Assembly (NCBI GenBank): GCA_032358255.1 | Contig: JAULBX010011767.1 | Coordinates: 40,834 to 104,833, forward strand | Direction of reading: 5' to 3' | Source of the DNA: Heterotrichella gracilis | Lineage: Eukaryota; Sar; Xanthophyceae; Tribonematales; Xanthonemataceae | DNA: 64,000 nucleotides | Part shown: piece after piece, positions 56,749-64,000 of the stretch | Position numbering within the stretch: position 1 is the first letter of the stretch | Layout: every line of letters begins with the position of its first letter | The notes under the pieces: generated by a model | What the model saw: only the letters and a program-made list of their open reading frames with translations | Databases searched by the model: none | What the model was told of the DNA's origin: nothing | Made by a program: the position numbers and the translations under genes

Positions 56749-57444
56749 ATGGCGTCAGTCGTCCTCAGCACACGATGCTGTACGCCCGCCCACAGCAGGA
56801 CTGCTGGCCGTGCGTCCTCATCAGCTGCGTTCCGTAGCTCGCTCACGAGATGCACACCTGGGCACAGTGCCTGGCAGATGGGACTGTCGACACCGAAGAG
56901 GAACTCTCGCAAGGTAGGCGGTGCTATAAGTGCCGTAGTTTTGGTCGGCCATACTGGGCTAGTTTATCAAGGTCCTGACCATGGCTGCCTGGTGTCAGGT
57001 GGTGACCATGGGTCTCTTTGGCCTTGGCTTCCCCGAGATAGCTGTGATTGCTGGTGTGGCAGTTCTTATATTCGGTAAGTTCTGACAACGCAGCTCCAGC
57101 AGCAGGCTTGTTTTACCTGCCAAGCAGCTTCTCATGTGTCACATCGTGATGTGGCATGCAGGGCCCAGCAAGCTGCCCGAGCTGGGAAAGGGCCTGGGGC
57201 AAACTGTGAAAAGTTTCCAGAACGCAGCCAAGGTGCGTGGTGCAAGAATTCCATTTGGGCAGTGTCTGTCTGCTGTTTTCGGCCGCATGCATCTGAGTAC
57301 ATCCAGCTCACCGCTGAGCATTGGGGATGAATTTTGCAGGAGTTTGAGACAGAGCTGAAACAGGCTGCAATAGAGGAGGGTGGTGGCGAGGTGAAAACTG
57401 ATGGCAAGAAGGAGGATGCCAAAGATGTTGAGAAAAAGAACTAG
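56749..57444 (+). CDS. TatA/Tha4, thylakoid Tat translocase subunit, with a frame problem in the last exon
   Basis: Pore-forming component of the delta-pH-dependent (cpTat) pathway in the thylakoid membrane. Exons 56749-56913, 56999-57074, 57162-57232 and a last exon ending at TAG 57442-57444. Residues 1-55 are a transit peptide (S, R, T-rich, no acidic residue). Then MGLFGLGFPEIAVIAGVAVL (membrane helix with the conserved Glu), the hinge FGPSKLPELGKGLGQTVKSF and the amphipathic helix QNAAK. The expected next text EFETEL begins at 57341 after a good acceptor, but that frame stops at TAG 57371-57373. The acidic Lys-rich tail (AAIEEGGGEVKTDGKKEDAK) lies in another frame. An acceptor at 57361-57363 (GAACAG) restores frame and gives 130 aa without EFETEL. 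A one-base deletion is the alternative. Hcf106/TatB is less likely given the short tail. Confidence 0.87.
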
Positions 57445-59496
57445 TACGTTGTCCTGGCGGGGTGCACACATTGCGCCCACACAGCCGCCGTAGACACAGC
57501 GCTGCAACCAGCACTGCACTGCTATTTCCAACATTGTATCTGTTTGGTCTGCAGGACTGGCAAAGGAGCTACTGTGTATGTGTGGTACTTGGAGCAATTG
57601 TGCGGGCGTTGACGACCAACAGTGCGGCGTCGTGTTTCTTGGTATTGGTTGGGGGTAGCTGGGTGCAAAGAGATTAGATGCAGTAGAGTGTGAAGCCTGC
57701 AGAAAGAGGAAACCTTGTTGAGTGGACCAAGGATAAAGGGACAACTACTGCCTGGCCAGGGTCACCGTGACTGAGTATTTGTGGTTTTATGTTGTGGGCC
57801 TGTCTGCCTGCAGGCAGATTGCGGTCAGTATTGCCGAAAGAATGTGAGGCTTTTCATTGTTTTGGGCTGGACCTTGTTGTGGGCGGCAAGGGTTGACGTA
57901 CAGCTAGTGCCATTGTTGACGTGTGTACACATTTTGGGTGTGGTGGGTGTTCATCCATTGGTTGCGCACAGGTTGTGCTGCACAACCTGACTAGTTCATG
58001 TACCTTGTAGCGGGTTGTCAAGTGGGTACATGTAAGTCAGCTGTAACAGCCAGCCTCCCCTGGACAGTTGTCAGCTGTGGCTACAGAAACCGCTTTGCTC
58101 ACCCCTTGCGCCAGCAATCTGCGCCGTCGTGCTCAACCCATTGCTTTAGTTGTTGCCGTGAGCCACTGCAGTGCACTGTGCAATGAGAGGTTGTGTGCAA
58201 CGAATGAGCTTCAGAGCCCTTGAATGGCAGGCAGAAGTTGCTAGGGTTATGGCAGGGTTATCAACTCTGGCTGGCACTCTGCTGGCACTGCAGCCACAAA
58301 GCTGAAACGTGCTGCGTAGTCATCAATTTGCGCAAGTGGCAAGCGGAGTCAGCGCCGAGTCACACACACGTGCTGCACCTTTTATAGTGCAAGGGGGACT
58401 AAAAGGGTCGTAACGAGGGGGGAAAGTTCACGTTTTATGCTCTCCTGACTCGAGTTGCAGCCGCCTCGGCTGCAAACACCAAGGACAACTGCTGGGAATA
58501 TTAAGGTCGCCATGTGCCAAACGGTGCTCATATGCTTTGCTGCTGGGATGAGATATGGTGCGATTACGCATGTTCCCTATGTTGCCCTCGGCTGTCAGCG
58601 ACCCGTCGCCCATCCCGTTTTTAGGGACCGTGACCGGTGTGTGTATAACGCTGTCTATACCCAAAGCGGTCAGCGCCAGCTTGCTGGAGGGACAAGCGGC
58701 TTGTTAACGCCAGCTGGAAACACCCAACGTGGTGAGATCGTCTGTTCTGTGCAACGGAAACAGCACGGCGTTTGCTGTTCCCAGAAAGCATGTTGCCAGT
58801 CTGTTGCCCAGCCAGGCGCGCAACCATTCGGTTCACCGCGCAACAGAAAACCCAGTCCAAGGTACGTCCATTGCGTTGCCAAGCACCTTGTTTTATGTCT
58901 GAAAACAAAGCCGGGTAGCGGCAGCGTATGTGGGTGCCCAGCTGGCAGTCTCCTCGTTGCAGCGCCATGCCGGTTAAGACGTCGTGTGGTGTTGTGGGGA
59001 GTTGTGTTGTCCTTGGCTGGAATGTAGCACAGCAGTTGGGTTGACTTTGTGTTTGTATGCCTCATACTGACCCTCGCGCTCCTTGCAGGCCTCAAGCGTT
59101 TAGACTTCAGGGTCAAGCAGCGATGTACCTGTCGTCTACGCAACTGAAGTCTAGTAGAAGTTGATCAGGTAGCCACTCCCTCAAAACACTCTTGCTGACG
59201 TGTTCTCCGCTTCTTGTCTGTTGCCGTCCAGATCCTCCTTGATAGTGTGTCAGCCGTGACTGACCACAGTGGGTTCTGCTGATGTAGGGACCTCGGGTTT
59301 CTTAGGGGTGATGATCCAAACAGGCCAGCAGACCGAGGCCACCAAAACACAAGACAACATGCACATGGCAGCAAAGCTCGTAGGTGGGTACTACTAGTGG
59401 CCTTGTCCCAGTGGGTTGTTTCAGTGCCAGGAAACTCTGCTGTATTCCTTGCCTGTCAAATGCCTGAATGGGGTGGTTTGTGCAGGCGACATTCCC
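57445..59496. other. Intergenic stretch between TatA and the GDPD gene
   Basis: No supported gene. A plus-strand open frame of 190 codons (58455-59027) and its opposite-strand counterpart lack motifs and look like chance. The part from about 59290 is likely GDPD 5' UTR, with a donor at 59389 (CTC-GTAGGT) and an acceptor at 59486 (TTTGTGCAG). Confidence 0.4.
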
Positions 59497-61009
59497 ATGG
59501 CAGCTCCTGCCGCTCACCTGCAAGTCACAGCACCGGAAGTGGCATTTCTGAAGCCTGGGAAGCCGGTTGGGATGGCCTTGGAGAAACACCTGGATCCCAT
59601 GGCGAGGTCCCTCAAGTTGCCTTCTTCCAAGGAGACCTTGTCTGCAAGCGGCTCGCGCATATCCGCCAAGCCTGGGCCTGATGCCGAGGTGTTCACTCCT
59701 CTGCAGGCACCAGAGTTGTCTGAACAGGTAGGGGCAACCATTCGACCACAACCTTGTGTTCACATATGTGCTTTACCACTGGGGGCACCACAATCTGCTC
59801 GCATCCTTACCTTGCCTGTGCACTTGTCACCAACTGCAACACAGCAGCATGTCCCTTGCATACGTGCCTGGTCGGCAGCTGAGCTTGAGCACCTGCTGTG
59901 CAGACTGAGAGGTTCCTTTCAGGAGTGCCAAGGAGACAGTTTGCCAACCTTTTGGAGCCTCTACCCGACACCATTGCTGTTGGAGGTCACAGAGGGTGCG
60001 CACCTTGTGCCCACATGCATACCCCCCCCACTGTGCACGTTGTCAAAACTCCCACAGCTATCAGTGCTGTCTTCATTCCACTGGTGGATCGTTGCAACGT
60101 CCAGAGTAGTAACCTTGCTGTGTTAAATGCAGGATGGGTGCAAACTCCACAGTCAGCCAGGAGACGTTGCTGTACCGGGAGAACACTGTCAGCTCATTCA
60201 AGGCTGCTTCCACGTATGGGGCTTCCTTCATCGAGTTTGACGTGCAAGTCACACAGGACGGGGTGCCAGTGATCTGGCACGACGACCACGTGCTGTGGCA
60301 AGAAAACGAGCACACTTCAGTGGCCAAGATTGCGGACCTCACGCTCGCCCAGTTCAAGGATTTGGTGCAGCCTGACAGCTCCAACCCCACCAAGCTCCTC
60401 AGGCACAGCTACCACGAGCAGGGCCCAGTCCACGACTGGCGCTGCTACAACGAGGACTACCTGCCAACCCTAGAGGAGCTGTTCCAGGAGGTGCCGGAGG
60501 GTGTGGGCTTTGACCTGGAGATCAAAATGACGACCCCAGACGACGTCATGCAGACTCCAGCGGAGGAGATTGACAGGATGCTGTCGGTCATCTTGCCCGC
60601 TGTCGAGAGGCTCAGCAGCAGCAGCACCAGGCAGATTGTGTTCAGCTCCTTTGATCCGGATGTCTGTGCTGCGGTCACCCAGAGGCAAAGCCAGTACCCG
60701 GTCATGTTCCTGTCTGGTGGGGGCGCGTACCGCCACGTGGACGCTCGGAGGACCAGCATCGCGTCTGCCATCAGCACAGCGGTGGCGGCGGGGCTGCGCG
60801 GCATCATTCTGGAGACAGACACGCTGAAGCAGCAGCCACAGTACATCCTGGAGGCCAGGAACCAGGGCCTGGTGGTGATGACCTATGGGGTGGGCAACGA
60901 CAACGCGGAGTGGGTTCGCAAGCAGTATTTTTTGGGGGTGCAGGGCGCCATAGTAGACAATGTGCCACATATCACAGCGGCCTTGTCAGCGTCTGCACTG
61001 GCACTGTAG
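59497..61009 (+). CDS. Glycerophosphodiester phosphodiesterase
   Basis: Hydrolyses glycerophosphodiesters (for example glycerophosphocholine) to glycerol-3-phosphate and an alcohol, used in lipid turnover and phosphate recycling. Exons 59497-59727, 59904-59995, 60133-61009; phases 0 and 2 close to 399 aa. The GDPD signature starts in exon 2 (VGGHRG, split by intron 2) and continues: RENTVSSFKAASTYG, FIEFDVQVTQDGVPVIWHDD (metal and catalytic residues), LPTLEELFQEVP, GVGFDLEIKM, IVFSSFDPDV, YPVMFLSGGG, GIILETDTL, MTYGVGNDNAEWV and GVQGAIVDNV. Overall it resembles Arabidopsis GDPD1-3. The N-terminal 77 residues (MAAPAAHLQ onward) are not strongly transit-like. The start has the context CCCATGG after a probable 5'-UTR acceptor. 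Intron 1 uses CTGTGCAG at 59903; the stronger-looking TTTCAG at 59935 breaks frame. Confidence 0.93.
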
Positions 61010-62209
61010 AGTACTGGTATGAGTTACTATTTTTGATGCTTTTTATTCCCTCTTTCTGTGTGCTTTTGCTGACAAGATATTCTTATGTTCTTGGACTTTC
61101 GACCTGCCGCATACACTGTGTGTTTCCGCTACTAATGGTCTGGGTAGCTGTCGTTGATACGGCATTAGGGGGTAGATGCAGGAGTAGAAGTTATGCAGGA
61201 CAAAGCGTTGAATCTTCTAGTGAACCTAACCTAGGAAAATGTACACAGACTGAGTTGGCGTTGTGTTGCCTCAACGTATGCCAAGAGGGGTTTGCATGTC
61301 TGCAGTTGCGGCTGATTTATGTAGTTTTTGGTTGCCAAGTATTGCGCTGGGGTTTACACTAGGGTATGTGCTTCAAGTTTGTGGTGACAGTCCAGTCTCT
61401 GCTCTCAATAACATGGCGATGTGGCATTGCTGCTAACTGCGTGCTAAAAGGGGGCCATCCTAGACAGACCCTTTGCAAGCACTGTAAAGGGACACAGCAC
61501 ACCGTTTTACGCGTGTCAGTGTCATTTCCAACCTCTTATTAGCACTTGATAACGGGCAGCCCACCACCCCGGGCACTTGTCCTGTCACCTTGTGACACCC
61601 CCAAAAAACACAGTGCAGGGTTTGCAGACTGGTACGGCAGTACCCTGCCTCGTCACCAGAAGGCTCGAGTGTGAGGTGGTTTCAAGCTCAACCCTTTTCG
61701 GAAATGCCTAACAGCCCAGAACACAATATAAACGTTGTGTATGCCTTCCGTGCCGTGGTGTTAATTGCTGTAACGTTTAGCTATTGTTGTTCTGCTGTTG
61801 ACACACCTTCCCCGTGTGCACTGCCTGTGCTGCTTGTCTCACTTCTGGGTTTGGGTTTGGGCGATTTCCAACAGTGGTTGGTGCTTACGCTATCAGGCTT
61901 TCAATCGCGGTCTACTGTTGCTTCCAGCTGTTGCCACTGCGTTCCGTGACAGGGTTGTGAAGTGACTACCCGGGAAGGATCAGTCTTTCGGAAGGTTCTT
62001 GCCCCATCAGGCCAAGCTTTTGCGCAACGTGATACGGGTGCTTTGCAGCAGGTGAGCAGCGGTGCGGTGTGAAGCAATGATGCTCTATTGTTGCAAAACT
62101 GGGGTCCTTTGATGTCTACCCAGAAGTGGGCGTTTTCAACAGCTGTTGGACCCACCATGTGTGGCTGACCCTATTTGTGTGCCACCACTACAGGGTATCT
62201 GCGAGCAAC
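61010..62209. other. Intergenic stretch before the eIF4E-binding protein gene
   Basis: No supported gene. A TGTAA lies near 61484, some 475 bases after the GDPD stop. The ACTACAG acceptor just before 62195 suggests a 5'-UTR intron of the next gene. Confidence 0.4.
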
Positions 62210-64000
62210 ATGAACGGTGCAAGCGTTCTGAAGTATACAAGGTGATTGTCTGTTTTGCCGGACCCTGATGCTTGACAGCTTGCGACTTCTGATGCCATTC
62301 TGACATCTTGGTGACCTGCAGGGATGAGCTGCTGGGACTGGGTGACAGCCATGCCTTGAAAAAGCTGCCTCCCAACGCTGATGTGGACTTATTCAGGTTT
62401 GCACTGCCCCTGGTTTAACTTGCTGCTCAAGTGCAAGACCCACTTGTTGTGTTGCAACGGAACATGCTTGCTTGCCATTGGTCAGCTGGTCAGCTGACCA
62501 GGTATCCCCACCCACCCCACAGGGAGATGCAAGAGGTTGCTTTCTTTGACAGCAGCAAACTGCCTGCTCCACTGAAGCAGTCCTACTCAATAGGAAGCCC
62601 AGAGAAGCAGCTTGAGCGACCAGCTGACAGCTGGAGGGCTCCCTATCGTGCTGTGTCTGGTGGGTGGGCACTGCCACTGGGCGATGCATATTCTTTTGGT
62701 CAACTTCAAAAGAGTTCAGTTGGTAAACAGCACAGAAAGGCTGATAGCAATGGTGTGATGGTACAGGGGACCTTGGTCCAATAAACAGCAAGCTGGTGGA
62801 TGGCCCCATTCACAGTCGGCTGGTGAGCGATGGCAGCTTGGACGGGAGTCCTGTGAACAGGACCGCCGACAAGGGGTGGAGAGCAAACCTAGATGATACC
62901 CCCACGTTAGCTCCAGGAGGCCGCCTGCCACGAGCCCCACCAACTCCGGTAATAGCCACATGCTCTTCCCGCACACCTCCATGCCATGCACCAAACCCAC
63001 ACCATGTCATGCACCTCCCTGCGCACCACACTGCATCCTGGCTGACCCGCATCCTCTTTAATCCCCAGACTACGGCCAGGCGTTCCGATGAGGGACCCGA
63101 GCGTGGGTTGGAGAGCTGGGGGAGCGGCAGGACAGCCAGTTCCAGGCTGGAGGATGAGGATTGGCGCGGAGGTGGACCCAAGCTCGCCGCTGCCAGAAGC
63201 ACCAGCTTGCGGGGCGGTCTGGAGGGGCGCTGGAAGCCGGGGCCGGGGGAGCAGCAGCCGGCGCGTGTGGAGGAGAAGTGGGGCCCCCCGCAGCCTGAGG
63301 CCAGGGTGTGGGAGAAGGACGCAAAGTGGACCAGGTGCGGTGCCTTGGCGTATTGCTGTGCAGTGCCTGCATGGCCCTGCTAGCAATTTATCTGAGGACG
63401 GCACCATACAATATGGTATGGGTTGAAGATAGATTTGCGTTTTTCAATGTCATCACATGCACTTCCACCAAGGCACGTGAGCACAATGCCGCGTGGCCTG
63501 AACAGCGGGGGTCCAGACCGCTTCTGAACATCATATTGGCGCTGCCGTGCAGGGAGAAGGACTCTGACCGCGACTGGCGCGCCGCCAAACTGGACAAGCG
63601 CCCCGACCCCGCGCCCACCCGCGAGTGGCACGGCGAGCGGCAGCAGCGCGAGTGGCAGCAGCCCGACGCGCGGCCGCACGGCGGTGGCGGGTACGACCAG
63701 CGCCAGCCCCAGCGTTGGGAGGAGCGCGAGGAGCAGCCCGACTGGACCGCCGACGAGGCGTCTGGCCGCGGCGGCGCGATGGACGCCAAGGCCTTTGAGG
63801 AGGAGCGGCAGCGCGAGCACCAGCGCTGGCTGGACCAGCAGGCGGCGGCCAAGGCGGGCAAGGCGGCCATGAACGACATGAGCTTCCTGACGGACGACGA
63901 CTTTGAGAACATGCGGCGCGAGACCCTGGAGGAGCAGCGGGGCGAGCAGGCGCCGCAGCGGGACGCGGCGGCGGAGGCGGCGGAAGCGGCGGCCGGCGCC
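62210..64000 (+). CDS. 4E-T/GIGYF-like eIF4E-binding protein, N-terminal part (runs off the window)
   Basis: Putative translational repressor that docks on the cap-binding protein eIF4E. Exons 62210-62241, 62322-62396, 62523-62659, 62767-62948, 63069-63334, 63553-beyond 64000; phases 2, 2, 1, 0, 2 all join. At residues 9-15 the spliced text KYTRDELLGL is the canonical eIF4E-binding motif Y-x4-L-phi, placed at the N-terminus as in 4E-T and GIGYF. It is followed by LKKLPPNADVDLF and EMQEVAFFDSS. Next is a disordered region rich in R, W, E and D (ERGLESWGSGR, DEDWRGGG, GGLEGRWKPG, EKDAKWTR, DRDWRAAKLDKRP). Then EEQPDWTADEA, like the EPEW segment of 4E-T and the PEW segment of GIGYF, and a charged helix (AFEEERQREHQRWLDQQ). 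Any GYF domain would lie beyond the window. Exon 4 uses the GGTACAG acceptor at 62766, chosen for phase. Confidence 0.78.

Noticed and set aside
58455-59143. Overlapping open frames of 190 (+) and 157 (-) codons upstream of GDPD
   Set aside because: No motifs, Cys/Arg-rich random-looking translation, and mutual overlap on opposite strands.
59936-59960. TTTCAG acceptor at 59935 for GDPD exon 2
   Set aside because: It puts the VGGHRG signature out of frame; the CTGTGCAG acceptor at 59903 preserves it.

Overview
The window is nuclear DNA of a green alga (Chlorophyta). Genes are GC-rich and intron-dense with GT-AG splice sites. Several 3' flanks carry the chlorophyte-type polyadenylation signal TGTAA, and many introns hold short TTTAGGG/CCCTAAA-like motifs. 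The gene set is that of a photosynthetic plant-lineage cell: thylakoid Tat subunit, plastid-type lipid phosphate phosphatase, plant-type tripeptidyl peptidase II, BELL-class homeodomain and TRF-like Myb. I cannot name the genus.

Layout. 785-4993 (-): BELL-class TALE homeodomain factor. 7480-8976 (-): LPP-epsilon-type PAP2 phosphatase. 9624-21277 (+): complete 24-exon tripeptidyl peptidase II whose reading frame closes exactly. 22481-34048 (+): tandem array of four related F-box/LRR genes, one intact (26677-28188), two with single frameshifts and one with at least four lesions. 35071-37981 (-): staphylococcal-nuclease-like protein with a bipartite, lumen-type targeting peptide. 38746-39738 (-): ARM-like protein. 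42142-44142 (+): TRF-like telobox Myb protein. 46564-54280 (+): 18-exon IGHMBP2/SMUBP2-type R3H-SF1 helicase. 55301-56272 (-): SKP1. 56749-57444 (+): TatA/Tha4. 59497-61009 (+): glycerophosphodiester phosphodiesterase. 62210 to the end (+): 5' part of a 4E-T/GIGYF-like eIF4E-binding protein.

The most unusual signal is structural. At least ten introns of the TPPII, helicase and nuclease genes contain one to five degraded copies of the edge of the neighbouring exon together with its splice site. I call these exon echoes. They lie upstream of the exon when they copy its acceptor side and downstream when they copy its donor side, and some are interleaved with TTTAGGG-like motifs. They look like repeated local tandem duplications across splice junctions, relevant to intron growth, intron gain and alternative splicing.

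The genes do not form a pathway. Two functional links are SKP1 with the F-box array (SCF ubiquitin ligase parts), and TatA with LPP-epsilon and the predicted lumenal nuclease (plastid). All gene models come from reading splice signals and frame continuity by eye. Family names rest on motif recognition, with no database search.
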